DNA of 64,000 nucleotides from the NCBI GenBank assembly GCA_021613535.1, contig CP075496.1:1116001-1180000 (forward strand). Reading direction: 5' to 3'. Below the pieces are notes generated by a model. The model saw only the letters and a list, made by a program, of their open reading frames with translations. It was not told the DNA's origin and did no database searches. Below are positions 11,997 through 25,499 of this stretch, piece after piece. How positions within the stretch are numbered: position 1 is the first letter of the stretch; the number at the start of each line of letters is the position of its first letter. Source of the stretch: Adineta vaga. Its lineage: Eukaryota; Rotifera. The position numbers and the translations under genes were made by a program.

Positions 11997-14900
11997 ATGC
12001 GATTTTCATCATTGTTACAAATGAATTGTCTAATTATCGTTCTTCTAACGATAACTTTAACGATTGCTACTCATTCGAAATTAAAAACAAAACCTCAACT
12101 ATTTACATCAAATCAACGTATTGATTGTTATCCAGAAGCTGAATCACCTTTTTCAAATTATTCCAAAGAATCTTGTTTAGCACGAAATTGTGTCTATGAT
12201 GATCAAGCGAATACATCAACAATTCAATGTTATCTATCATCAAATTATGGATATATTTTACAATCATCGATCAATCAAACAAATAATATTCAATTGAAAT
12301 TAAAACGAAATCAAGCAATTGGTAGTATGTTTCCCGATCCAATTGAAAATATCATTTTAGAAGTTCAATACTATACAAATGAGATTATTAGATTCAAATT
12401 ATATGATGCCGATCAACAAAGATATGAAGTAAATCGAAATATTTCATCAAATCATAGGCACGTGCATAGTCACGTGACCGAAAACTTTCTTCTATTGTAG
12501 TTTTATATATTGAATGATGCATTTTAGGTACCAATTCCATTAACACCATCTTCTAATCGAATTGATTCACCTAAATATGAATTTGATTATACATCTGATG
12601 CGGCACATGATAATATTTTTTCATTTAAAATCAAACGTCGAAAAGACAAATCAATTTTATTTGATACATCACTTGGTGGTTTGGTCTTAAATAATCAATT
12701 TCTTCAGATCATAACTCGTCTGCAATCAACCCATGTTTATGGTTTTGGTGAAAATAATCATGATACACTTAAACATAATGTTTCAGGTAAATTATCTTGG
12801 GGAATTTTTGCTCGTGATCAAGGAACGAATTGGGATACGAATTCGAATCATTATGGTCATCATCCATTTTATCTTGTTATGGAAGAAACATCGTCTCAAA
12901 AACCATCGGGATCAATGCATGGTGTACTTTTATTAAATTCTAATGCAATGGATTATTCATTGAATTCCATTCCATCATTAACAATCCGTACAATTGGTGG
13001 AATTTTCGACTTTTTTCTTTTTCTTGGTCCAAAACCTGAACAAGTTATTCAACAATATACATGGCTTGTTGGACGAACATTTCTTCCACCTTATTGGTCA
13101 CTTGGTTTTCAGTTATCACGTTGGGATTATTCTAATTTAACACATATGCAAATGGTTAATCAACGAAATCGTGATGCTGGTATTCCACTTGATGTTCAAT
13201 ATGCTGATATTGATTATATGGATTCAGCAAAAGTTTTTACAATTGATTCGAAAAATTATCAAGGTTTAAAAGAATATTTTGAAAGTTTGAATCGAGATGG
13301 AATTCGAACGATCATTATTTTGGATCCGGGAATGTTTGATGATGAAAAATCTTATTCGCCGACAATTGAAGGAATTAAAGAAGATGTTTTTATTAAATGG
13401 GAAAATGGAAGTTTAATGAAAGGAGCTGTTTGGCCTGGTCCTGTTTACTTTCCAGGTAAGTTTTCCTGGATTAGTTTTTTAAAAATTCCATTGGAAATTC
13501 GTAGATTATTTTACAAAACGAGCACAAACTTGGTGGCAAAGATGGATAACAAATTTTCGATCAACAAATTTAACATTTGATGGACTTTGGATTGATATGA
13601 ATGAACCTGGTAACGATTCCATTTCATTGTTTTGATTCAATCAACATTTTTCATTTAGCTTTATTTGAAACGAATGATCCAATTCCATGGAATTGGGTTG
13701 AAACAGGTAGTAATTATACATTGAAATGTCCATCTAATCAATGGGAAGATCCACCTTATCGTACAAAATCAGCTTATCGTTGGGATAGAAAAATCAATCG
13801 AACAAGTCGTCTTTCTGATCGAACTGCATGTATGTCTGTTCTACAAGGTGAAGTTAATCCGACAACGGGTAAACCATCCTATCGTCATTACGATGTTCAT
13901 AGGTAAATTGATCAATAAAATGAATTTGTTCAATAAGAAATTGAATTTATTTAGTCTTTATGGATGGAGTCAAACAAAACCAACATTGGATGTTCTTCGA
14001 AAGATTACTGGTAAACGAAGTCTTGTTTTACCTCGATCAACATTTATTGGTTCTGGTCAATGGGCTGGTCATTGGCTTGGTGATAATGAAGCAACATGGC
14101 ATGAAATGAAACGATCAATTATTGGAATGATTGAATTTAATTGGTTTGGTATTCCATATAATGGGGCGGATATTTGTGGATTTGATAAAACACCAACAGA
14201 AGAAATGTGTATTCGGTAAATAGAATTCGTTTTTTGTTTAAGAATCCAATTTGGAATAATATTTCGTAGATGGATGCAAGTGGGAGCTTTTTATCCATTT
14301 TCACGAAATGTAAGACATAATCTATAAAATTTATTATTTTTGAAGATAATCAATTCATTTTAGCATAATATTTGGAAAACTGAAGATCAAGATCCTGGTG
14401 CGTGGTCATCATCTGCTACTTCAATCATGGTTCAAGCACTTCGTATTCGTTACAATCTTCTACCCTATTATTATACTTTGTTCTATAAATCTCATATCAA
14501 TGGTTCGACTGTTATTCGACCATTATTTCATGAATATCCAACTGATCGTAAAACTTTTGATATCTTTCTTCAATTTCTAATTGGATCAAACATAATGATA
14601 ATTCCTGTAACTGATCCCAATGTTCAACACGTTCAAGCATATATTCCATCATCTGAATGGTTTGATTATTATACTGGTCATCAATATCTTTATTCTAAAC
14701 AATGGATTCCTATAACAGCACCATTAGATCGAATTCCAATCTTGTTACGAAGTGGATCAATTATACCAACACAACAATATGCCAATAATACAAAATATTC
14801 TCGGTAAATAGACTTGAAAATCTTCTATAAAATTGTATTGATTGAACGTAGAATGAATCCATTTGGTTTGACAATTGTTCTTAATTCAAATGGAAATGCA

Positions 14901-17900
14901 CAAGGTGATTTATTTTATGATGATGGAGACTCAATTGATACAATTGGAAGTAAATCATATTATTATTCAACATTTCAATGGTCATCAATGAAGAAACAAT
15001 TAACAATTGATATTATTGTGAATAATTATTCTCAAATGTCAAATTTAGTTTTAGATACAATTACAATTTATGGATTAAAACATATTCCAACAATAATTAA
15101 TGTTAATAATCAACAATTTATAGTTAAAATTCGACCATTTACTGAAATTGTCGATATAATCGGTTTAAGATTACCAATGAATCAAAACTATTCATTTACG
15201 TGGTCAAATACAACAAAGATTAATACCGAATTACCAGAATATATTCTTAAAGATCCCAAATATCGTGTCGATTGTTATCCTGATCCAGGTCGAATGTTTT
15301 TTTATTTCATTCGTAACAAGAAAACAAACTTGAACTTTCATTTTTTATTTTAGATGTAACAAGTAATGCATGTTTTGCTCGTGGGTGTGTTTATGATTCC
15401 ATAACACAATCAAACTATCCATCTTGTTATGTACCGATTGAAAAAGGTGGTTATAAAAGTTCAACAATTGAAAATCTATCAAATGCAATTACACAATATA
15501 ATCTTACACGTCTTTCACAAAAACCAATACTAGTTCCAAACTCAAAATTAAATATAAACTATCGTCGTGATCCACGAAAACCACCATCAAATCTCAAAGA
15601 AATTGTTACAACTGATCCAAATGAATTTTCTATGTATGGTCATGATGTCGATCATTTAAATCTTAAAGTTAGTGTATCAGGTACAGATATGATACGTTTA
15701 ACAATTCGTGATGCAGAAAAAGATCGATATGAAGTTCCAGTACCAATTCAATGGCAATCGATGTCTGTCCCGAAAATGACAACACCAAAAATTCAATTTG
15801 AAATGATTAAAACATCCTATGGACAAGCAGGATTTCGTATCAAACGTACAGATACGAATTCTATTATATTTGATACTTCTCTGTTTGCTCATGGGTTCGT
15901 TTACGATAATCAATTCATTCAATTTATTACAACTGTTCCTTCAACGAATGTTTATGGTAAATTCTTTCTCATTGATATATTCACTTTGAATTTACTTTTT
16001 TTTATAAAGGTTTCGGTGAAAATACTCATCCAACATTTCGTCATATCTTACAAAATTCTTCTCGTTATGGAATGTTTGCTCGTGATCAACCACCATTAGG
16101 ACAAAACGAAAATCTATATAGTACACATCCATTTTACATGTCAATTGAACGTGATGGACAAGCATTTGGTGTACTGATATTTAATTCTAATGCACAAGAT
16201 TATAAAATCGATGAATATGAACATGATCAATCTCGAATAACCTATCGAACAATTGGTGGAATATTAGATTTGTTCTTTTTTGCTGGACCAAGACCAGAAG
16301 ATGTTATTCGACAATATCAGTTAGTTATTGGAACTCCATTTATGCCTCCGTATTGGGCACTTGGATTTCAACTTTGTCGTTATGGTTATGATACACTTGA
16401 TAATATGAAAGCAGCGATGCAAAGAACTTTAGATGCAAAAATTCCCATTGATATTCAGTAAGAGAAAGAAGATTGCATTGCATTATTAATGAATTTGTAT
16501 TTAGATATGGTGATATTGATTATTTTCGTCAACAACTTGATTTCACTTGGGATCCAATACGTTTTAAAGGTTTACCAGAATATATTGATTGGTTACATAA
16601 ACAAGGAATGAAATTTATAACAATTCTTGATCCAGCAATTGACTCTGAAGAATCGAATTATAAAGTTTTTACTACAGGAGAAAAAGATAATATTTGGATA
16701 AAATGGCCGGAGAGACGAAATATTCAAGTTAATGAAACAAAAAATCGAAATATGCTTGGTTATGTTTGGCCTTATGGTTTGTTTAAGATTTCAATTTTGA
16801 AAAAAGATAAAAGAAAAACGGTTCGTATTACATTTAGGTAAAGCTGTATTTCCGGATTATTTTTATCCTCCAGCGAAAACTTGGTGGAAAAATCAAATAT
16901 TAGATTATCATAAAAGCATTCGATTCGATGGACTTTGGATTGATATGAAGTAAATTTGACGTGTTTCTCTTGTCATAATAATTCGATTTGAATAATTCTA
17001 GTGAACCAGCTAATTTTGATACAAATAAATTACAACCATGGAATTGGCCACATCCCGAACCATGGAATCTTCATTGTCCGATTGATGAAAAATTAGAAAA
17101 TCCTCGATATAAAACTGCAATTTTTGGTGATTATTTATCTGATAAAACACTTTGTATGATTGCTGAACAAACTGATGGCCAAGGAAAGATTTATAGTCAT
17201 TATGACGTTCATAATCTCTATGGTTGGTCAGAAACACTAGCAACATTACCAGCTGCTCAAGCAACAGAAAATAAACGATCAGTTGTTATTAGTCGATCAA
17301 CATTTCCCACATCGGGTAGTTATGCTGGTCATTGGTTAGGTGATAATACATCTGGTTGGCCACATTTAAAATATAATATTATTGGAATGCTTGAATTTAA
17401 TTTATTTGGTATTCCGTATATTGGTGCAGATATTTGTGGATTTTTAGAAAATCGAACAGAACAAATGTGTCAACGATGGATGCAATTAGGTGCATTTAAT
17501 CCTTTCTTTCGTAATCATAATGGTCTTCGATTTGCCGATCAAGATCCAGGAAGTTTCTCATCATCTGTTGTTGACTCAAATCGTCGTGTTGTCGAAACAC
17601 GTTATACTTTACTTCCATATTTATATACACTTTTTCATCGTGTTCATGTTTCCGGTGGAACTATTGTTCGTTCAATGGCACATGAATTTCCAACTGATTC
17701 AATTTGTTTGTCACTTGATGAACAATTTCTTTGGGGTTCACATTTATTAATTGCACCAGTTATTTATGAAAATCATACAATGAAAAATCTTTATTTACCA
17801 TCAAATAATGAACGATGGTTTAATTACTATACTGGTGAAGAACAATTGATACTTGGAAATCTAACTGTATCAGCTGATTATGATTATTTACCATTATTCT

Positions 17901-18322
17901 TACGAGGTGGAATTATTTTACCTCGACAAGCATCAGCTATGAATACAGTTAAATCACGATTAAATCCAATGAATTTAATTATTGCATTGAATAAAGACGA
18001 AAAAGCGGAAGGAACTTTATTTTGGGATGATGGAGAATCAATAGATACTTATGAGAAATCAATTTATAATTATTTCTATTTTAGTTATCATGTTCAAACT
18101 CTAACAATTCTTCCGTGGACTTTTACGTATGCAAAAATGTTTGAAGAAACGCAATTTGATGAAATTACTATCTATGGTTTAACTAATCCACCAAAAAAGA
18201 TTTACTTTAATTTAAAGAGAATATCAAGCAGTAAATGGATTTATGATTCAACGATGAAAGTTCTTAAAATGAAAAATTTAGCTTTAAAAATTGCTTCAAC
18301 ACATACCTTTCGATTTTCTTAA
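11997..18322 (+). CDS. Two-module GH31 alpha-glucosidase (maltase-glucoamylase/sucrase-isomaltase-like)
   Basis: Thirteen exons: 11997-12428, 12528-13455, 13505-13609, 13659-13902, 13955-14215, 14270-14309, 14364-14803, 14852-15288, 15354-15956, 16010-16457, 16505-16776, 16838-16949, 17002-18322; about 1880 aa, the size of vertebrate MGAM/SI. Layout: hydrophobic N-terminus (CLIIVLLTITLTIA), trefoil (IDCYPEAES...CLARNCVYD), GH31, second trefoil (VDCYPDP...CFARGCVYD), GH31. Both catalytic sets are intact: nucleophile in GLWIDMNEP (about D484 and D1439) and acid/base in GHWLGDN, twice. It hydrolyses terminal alpha-glucose from starch and glycogen oligomers. No C-terminal membrane segment is seen, so it is secreted or signal-anchored. 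All junctions keep frame. Confidence 0.94.
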
Positions 18323-19629
18323 AATATTTATTCAGAAAACATATTTTGTGATTTCTAGACTTTGAATATAAAACTTACTGATGCTTTGTTTAGTATTAGG
18401 TACTGAAAAATATTCGAATATTTATCATTCATCTACTCGTTCAAGTTTATTTAATGATCTACCTCATAAAACTAATATTTTCGTTTCTTCTAACAACCAA
18501 CTCACGTCATTACACAGTGACCATGATCCCCTAAAGAAAGAAAGGAAGTAATAATACATATACATTCGATCAAAAAAAGTAAACAACAACTCATAACATA
18601 TCGATATAAAAACTATATTCACGATCATCACATTCATACACTGATTTTAGCGTCATAAACCATTTCTGGGGACTCATCATTTTCCAGTATACACTATCCA
18701 ACTCTCTTAGCCATTTATCGGAATCTCTTCTTCAGGCATTGATCACATTAAATCTCTCAAACAAGCTAATTCGATACGAAAGAGCACAGCATTTAGCTAA
18801 TGCATTATAGCTCAAAACGGTAGTTTTCATTTAGAGCTTTTAAATTATTTGGTGATTGCTTGATAGTGGAATATTTTAGAATGAAGAATGGATTCGAAGA
18901 TTTTATTAGATAAAGTTTTGTTTAAAGATTCGTAAAATAGAACATTATGTTGTTTTTGTTTGTTCCGGTCAGTTCATTGATGTTGGAAAGTTTACAGTAT
19001 TTCTTGTTATGAAAGGATTAAAAAATTCAGAGACGTCCACTCTTATTCTAATTTAATAAAGTAATATAGTGCATTTGATATAATTATGAATGATTTTATC
19101 TTAATTTTGCTTCATCGGAGCAAAATCATGAGAGTGAAGTGATACGTAATATATATTGGATTCCAATAAACGTCCGATTATCTTACGAATTATTCATCTT
19201 AAATTCTCATAATGTGGTTATGATGATTTATTCCTATTTAATTAACTCTGGGCAAGTGCAGATATTAGTGAAAGACGGCATCTATTCCACATTCGCATTC
19301 AATTCTGTTTTTTCATCAATAATTAAGATTCTCATTAGCATGGAAGGTCATGTTTAGAACCGATTTTATTTTACTCATTAATATTCTGGATGAAAGTTGA
19401 ATAAAATATCAAAAATATATTTTGATTTGAACTGTTGTTAAAATAATGAAAGCAATTAGCTATTCTAAATTTCAAACCAATTTATGAGAAGAGAGAAAAA
19501 CTGATTTTTATACTGATCGAGTTGTGTAAAGATATTCATTCAAAGAAACAATTTGTGTTCATTTTGATAAAACAAAATGAGGTAATAAATGCAGGTAACT
19601 CTTTTTTTCTGTTATCAAAACTAGCTTTA
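18323..19629. other. Intergenic, no gene seen
   Basis: AT-rich sequence downstream of the GH31 gene with only short frames. No convincing exon was found. Confidence 0.55.
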
Positions 19630-19740
19630 CAATATGTATGGCAAAATGTAAAGAGCTACGGATAACTCTGATTATCAAGGAAATCTAATCGGTCTAATGG
19701 AATTCAATAATTTTGGTCCAATTCTGAATACGATAAAACT
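19630..19740 (+). pseudogene. Possible GH31 relic
   Basis: One frame around 19665-19730 reads DNSDYQGNLIGLMEFNNFGP, which resembles the GH31 segment GDN...YNIIGMLEFNLFGIP of the intact gene 1.3 kb upstream, including its order and spacing. Flanking frames are broken by stops. It is probably a remnant of a former tandem copy. The match is short, so this is tentative. Confidence 0.4.
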
Positions 19741-20248
19741 ATCTAAAGGTTTTTATTACATCATCAACTCATTTTGATATTATAATAACAAAAAATAAAT
19801 ATAGTAAATCGTAACAATGTTTACATAATGAAATTGAATATTATATTTAAATCCATTAACAAATACAAAAAAATTGTGCTGTATTTTATTTTCAGTAGAG
19901 CAGTGGATAAAAACCTTGATTGGCGGAAAAAATGACGGTCATAAGCGAGAAATAGAAACGCTCGAATCAAAAATGCTTTTCAATATAAACTATTTCTATG
20001 TATCATATATATATGTCCGAGTTCACTTTAAAATACGTGACTCTAACCTTGTTTACGGAATACCGGAGATCTAATAATAGAGTTAAATCCGTCGACGGTT
20101 AAGCGAGTCGTCTCGACGAACTTTGTTTGTTTATTTTCTCTTTGATAACTTATTTAGAATGAGAATCACAATAAATGACATTGATAAAAGACGAAAAAAC
20201 ATCGATAAATTGTATCACAAGACAAGAATAAACACAAAGAAAAAGAAA
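19741..20248. other. Intergenic, no gene seen
   Basis: AT-rich spacer up to the 3' end of the nuclear receptor gene; nothing recognised. Confidence 0.55.
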
Positions 20249-22889
20249 CTAAAAAGTTGAAAAATTCGAATTTACAGTTGATGAACAATTCGATATAGTT
20301 GGAACATAAATACGATAAAAAAATGAAGGTAAATTTCGAATATATGGCCAAGGAAGATTCATTAAACATTCACCTAAACGACGATTTAATGTTCGAAGTT
20401 GAGAAACAAGAAAAGCAATATCATAGAATTCAAATGGAAATTCATTACTATTATTCGATCGACGAGCTTAAAAAGAAGAGAAATTTACTAATCAAATGTC
20501 AATGAATTATTTACCTTGAGTATATTCTGAAAATGCTTGAACACATTCATATTGACATTTTGGCCAAGATTTTGTTTCTTCATTCATAATATTTAAATCT
20601 AAATGAAAAAAGAACATCATAAAATCATTCTTTTTCGTCTAAATTCGTTTTTCTGACTTGTTCGAGTGATAATCATCAATAAAAGAAGAGAAAATTCTTT
20701 TTCATCTAAATGTAATTCACGAATTTTTGATTCAAATGAACGAAAACCATTTTCAGCTTCTGTTAATTGTGGAACATGTGCATTGATTTCCATTGATAAT
20801 GTTGTTTCTGCTTGCCAATAATTCCAAATTAATTGATTATCACCATATGAAGATTTCATTGATAAAATTCGTGGTAACAATGTTACCATGATAACAGAAT
20901 GAATACATGATGAAATTACTTCATATTTCTCATACATATTATCAAAACCTAAATATAAAATAAAGAATCGACTATTTAGTTATTCATTCTCATTATAGAA
21001 GACAAGAGTTTATTTACCCGGAATGGTTTTTTGACAGAAATTCATTACTGCTTGAGCATAGAATATCATTTGAGAAGCCATTGTCCACCAAACTGTTTCA
21101 TGTGGAATGCATTGAGGTAGATCCTGTGTGAAAATAATGCAAAAATAAAACGAGAACGATCATCTTAAAACTTACCTTCAAATGCATTACATATGCATTA
21201 TGAACTTTTTCTATAAATGATTTTGTTGCAGGTGATAATTCAATATCAAGATCATTGTTCGAAGTACATACTAAAGTTGAACGAATCGAAAAGACAATTA
21301 GTTATATAATTCGATCAATTACCTCTAGTAGGTTTAGATTTTGTTTTTCGTCGTTTTGCCATCGATGCAATTCGTGCTGAATCAGTCACTGTTGCCATTG
21401 ATGTTGAACCATTTTGTAATTGTCGAATACTATTGTATTTATTTTTCAAATTTAAATCAATTTTTTAAGAAAAAAAAACTTTACCTTTCTTTGAAAAGAT
21501 TTGATTGTCGACCAATACGAGAAGCTAAAAATCAAAGAAATATATTATTGAGGTAGATACAAATCTTAACAAACCATCCATAGACATTCCAGCTTGAATA
21601 CATTTTCGAAATCGACATGCTCGACAAGTAATCTTTGATGTTGAACGTATTTCACAATTATTATTTTCAGCACATCGATATCTTTCAGGAGCATTTTCTT
21701 TAATTGATCGACGAAAAAAACCCTAAATAATTTATTTCTGATTACAGCCAATTTCTTCTTTTCAATCTTACTTTACAAGCTTCACATGTTACAGCACCAA
21801 AATGAATTCCTGATGCTGATCCACTACATACCAAACATGGTAATTTCTTATATAAATCTTCTGTTTTTGGTCCAATTGATTCTACAAATTCATAATCAAA
21901 ATTCGAAATTATTCACAAAAACAAAAGTTACCATGAGGTTTCATTCCAACAGTTAAACATTTCTGAAATCGACAATATTGACATTGAGTTCTTGATCGTT
22001 TTGTAATTGAACATGAAAAATCTCGTTGACATTTGTATTTTTTATTTCCATCACCTGTAGAAATTGAACGAAGAAAAAACTTCTAGAAAAAAAAAAGATC
22101 ATAACAAATTTCTAATCTTTGATCTCATTGATCAATATTCACTTTGCATGCTTCACATGTTATTGCTCTAAAACAAATATTCATAGTAAAATAAAAGAAA
22201 ATAAAATATCTAAATCTACCCGCAATGCCAACCCGATGCTAAATCACCACAAATTTGACAATGTTCATCTTCATTTAAATTTTGTGAAATCAAATGAGAT
22301 GAACAACTTGTTGTTTCTCGATGTTTCATATTTGGAAGAATCATTTGTTGATGTTGATTAAATGAATGTAAATATTGAAAAGAATGATCATTAAAATGAT
22401 TCGATGAACAAAAAGAATTTCGAACTGTTAACATCGGCATTTGAGAACAATCTAAATGATAAGAATCAGTAGGGATTTATTTGAATATCCTCCATGATGA
22501 ATCTGTACATAATTATATAAAAATCATGAAAGTTTTAATGACACTATTTAAAAGACAAAGACATTTTTTAATATTTAGTCTGACTTAAAATGCATTCTAT
22601 TCGTTGAAGCGAATTTTTGGATAAGAAATTTATGATTAAACATTAAGATAAACACTGGAAGTATGAAAAATGATATCTTACGATGGTAGTCTTCATCTTC
22701 ATCAAGATGTGATCTTTCATCTTGTTGATCATTTGTCATTATCATTGATGAATAAGGATTATTGTCTAAAATCGTTGATGAAGATGTTGCTATGATGCTA
22801 TTTGTACTTTCTTCATTCAGGCCTGGAGTATTTCGATTGTATTCAAATGAAGACGATGAAGGAAACATTGGTAGGAAATGATTCGACAT
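20249..22889 (-). CDS. Nuclear receptor with two DNA-binding domains (2DBD-NR)
   Basis: Thirteen exons: 22682-22889, 22220-22451, 22143-22167 (25 nt), 21932-22082, 21772-21881, 21575-21722, 21485-21524, 21323-21429, 21176-21270, 21018-21123, 20658-20948, 20515-20598, 20249-20466; about 604 aa, all junctions in frame. Two complete C4-C4 zinc modules lie in tandem. DBD1 (residues about 134-204) runs [18 protein letters not shown] with P-box CEACKKFF and ends [17 protein letters not shown]2 (about 221-290) runs [18 protein letters not shown] with P-box CEACKGFF and ends [15 protein letters not shown] ligand-binding-like region follows (about 330-604; [19 protein letters not shown], then [18 protein letters not shown]). 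This matches the 2DBD receptor subfamily described in flatworms, molluscs, crustaceans and rotifers, in which the first P-box is CEACKK and the second CEACKG. A nuclear ligand-regulated transcription factor; ligand unknown. Confidence 0.93.
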
Positions 22890-23350
22890 GTTCAGAAGAA
22901 AATGTGTGACTTATTCAGAGATGCTATGACGATCAATAAAAAGATATTTATTCAAAGCAGAAGGTAACTTAGAAGAAAACTCTTTTCTTTTTTTTCTCTC
23001 TCTCTCTTTTGTTTGAACTTTTTTATGTGAAAGATATTTGTTATTATTTCTATTGGTGTTTGAACTTGTTAGAAAAGTCAATAGAAAAAGAAAGAAAAGT
23101 AAATAGAACAAATCGATTACAAACAATGTTTATATTAGACATTAAGAAAGACACTTTGAATTATTACGCAGATGTATTTTCATGGAATTAATTGACTGAA
23201 GACTTCTGTCTTACGTTTCATCAATTATTATCGAAATGATAGTTGAACGTATGTATTTATATTCAAATAAGGTAGCACTGTAACATGATGAAATTTTTCA
23301 AATGAATAATATTGTTTATTATCAACAATAACAAAACAAAAAAACGGTGA
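22890..23350. other. Intergenic between nuclear receptor and WDR55
   Basis: Upstream region of the receptor gene and 3' side of WDR55, including a CT-rich tract near 22985-23010. No gene seen. Confidence 0.55.
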
Positions 23351-24755
23351 TTAAAGATGACCTTTTTTCTTCTTTTTTTTTGGTGGTTTTCTCATCTCTT
23401 CATCACTATCATCATCATCATCATCATCATTATCACTTGAATCTTCTGATAATTGTTCGTTGATTTCTTCTTGTTCTTGATTATTGGTTTCTAAATCTGC
23501 AAAAAACGAATTATTATCTCGTTTTTTTCCTTTCTTTTTCTTTTCATTTGAAGTAATTTTCAATTGTTTCGAATCAATTAATTGTAAAGTTTCCGGTGAG
23601 ATCGATGAACCAATCAAATAATTCGTATCACAAGATGTAGATAATGTTTGAATTGGCATCGTGCTTGTTCGACCGACAGTTGCCAAAATTCGATGAGGAT
23701 AAATACTAAGTGCACTAGAATAAAAGAAAACGAAATCAAAGAAGAAAAATCTCCAATCTACTAACCGTATTTTTCCATCTTCACATCCAGTAACAATCAA
23801 AGATTGATCAAGTACTCTTAAACATTCAATTCCACTTGAATGACAAGGAAATCGATCAGACATATTACCAAATTCTTTCCAATTAAAAAAGTAAAGAACA
23901 CCTTCTATTGTACTACAAACAACTTTTGTTCCATCCTAAAATATAAAACCCTTCAAATTTCTTTCTTCAATTATTTTCATATTTACTTTAACAATTTGAC
24001 AAGCAGTTAAATCACTATCCATTAATTCGGATTGAATTTGTAATTTCTTATTTCGAACATTATAAACCGTTAATGTTCCTTCTCCACTTGTTGTTAATAA
24101 TGTTCGTCGATCATTTGCACATGTTAACTCACTGATATAATCGTCACAATCATGAAATTCAGCTAATGGTTTCTTTTGTCTATAATCCCATAACTTTCGG
24201 AGTTTTTTTTTATAAATTTAAATTTATTCTAAATTGATGTTTTTCTCTTTACCTTAACATAACCATCATCATCACCAGTTGCTAAGACACAATTATCAAC
24301 GATACATAAACAATTTATTGGTGAACTAAATAAGAAATGATTTGTAAATTTCGTAAAAATCGATTAAAACAATCAATACTCATGTGCTCGAGTATATTTT
24401 GTAATCATTTTTCCCGTTTCAGTTGATCTTAGTTTGATAGATTTATCTTGTGATACGGTAATAATTGATTCACCATCTGGTGTCAATCCAATTGCTCGAA
24501 CTGATTTCTTATGAACTTTCATTGATCGTTCATTCGACATGGATTGTTCAGTTTCACCATCATTGATTTTGATCCTATTCAAAAACAGAATAACGAAAAG
24601 ATATTGAAAGAATTTTCTATTTCAAACCAATGAAGATGTCCTGATATTGCACCAGCAACGAATAGATTCGGAACAGTTGGATGAAATCGAGAAGACATAA
24701 TTTCCGATGGAAATTCAATTTCTGGTCCATCGTCAAATAATGATGCAGAAATCAT
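23351..24755 (-). CDS. WDR55: WD repeat-containing protein 55 (ribosome biogenesis)
   Basis: Six exons: 24628-24755, 24380-24574, 24253-24325, 23987-24193, 23766-23935, 23351-23714; about 378 aa (vertebrate protein about 383). WD-repeat blocks follow the family: SSRFHPTVPNLFVAGAISG, VRAIGLTPDGESIITVSQD, LATGDDDGYVKLWDYRQKK, LLTTSGEGTLTVYNVRNK, GVLYFFNWKEFG and GIECLRVLDQSLIVTGCEDG. The C-terminus is acidic (poly-Asp) then Lys-rich (PPKKKKKKGHL), as expected for a nucleolar protein of the WDR55/Jip5 family involved in pre-rRNA processing. The exon 4 acceptor (CCGAAAG) lacks the usual pyrimidine tract, although the frame VKLWDYRQ demands it. Start chosen as the first ATG before FDDGPEIEFPSE. 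Confidence 0.9.
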
Positions 24756-24979
24756 GATGAGAATAATTTCAAAATCGAAATAAAATATGTGAATGAATGA
24801 AGGAAGAGAGTATGTGGATAGTTGTACATCGATTTATAATGCAATGAAAATTCTTCATAGATGTCCTTCTTAGTCGTATCAAATAGAAGAAGAACGATTA
24901 AACGTTGATCTGATAAATGTGTTAAATTATAAATCGACAAAAACACTTGTTCGTGATCAACTAATATTATAGATTTGAT
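24756..24979. other. Intergenic upstream of WDR55
   Basis: Probable 5' UTR and promoter of WDR55; no motif singled out. Confidence 0.4.
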
Positions 24980-25130
24980 GTTTTCTTGCGGTAACTGAAC
25001 TTGAAGATTTTTCAGTTGTTGTACCTAAAAGTCAATATTTTCATAAAGAGTTGAATTATTTATTTATCAAGTCTGTTCATTAAATCAGCCAGTTTGTCTT
25101 TCTATGTATTTGAACTACTCACCAAAAAAA
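24980..25130 (-). pseudogene. Decayed partial copy of the hydrophilic coiled-coil gene at 44.5-45.3 kb
   Basis: Two separate pieces match that gene. Bases 24985-25025 match its last exon (sequence around 44487-44535, coding for the Ser/Thr-rich tail), and 25020-25110 match its exon 1/intron 1 region (around 45095-45205), including the splice-site context and the stretch coding for ADLMSRLG. The middle of the gene is missing and neither piece keeps a useful frame. This is seen directly by comparing the two places. Confidence 0.7.
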
Positions 25131-25499
25131 AGATAATGTATCAGAAATAATTTTCTATTAACCAATTTAAATCTTATATTCAGAAAAAGATTCATCTCAC
25201 TAACAATTATATTATGAATTTTTCTTATTTGTTTACTATTATCATGCCACTTTGAGAAAATTTATTGGTTTATGAGCATTGTCAAGTATTTTAATAAAGA
25301 ATTAACTTATATTCACACCTTATAGTATTAAGTCACAAAATATATTGACAAAAAAGAGCAAAAAAATCGAAGAGTTCTTTCATTATAACCCAACATGTGA
25401 AAGTAATCATCAATAACTATGTTCACCGTTGATCATTGAGTCATCTCTTCATCACATAACTATAATACAGCTCTAATTCTTCGTTAACAAATGTTTCTT
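25131..25499. other. AT-rich spacer, no gene seen
   Basis: Between the decayed gene copy and the TTAA-flanked relic. Nothing recognised. Confidence 0.5.
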
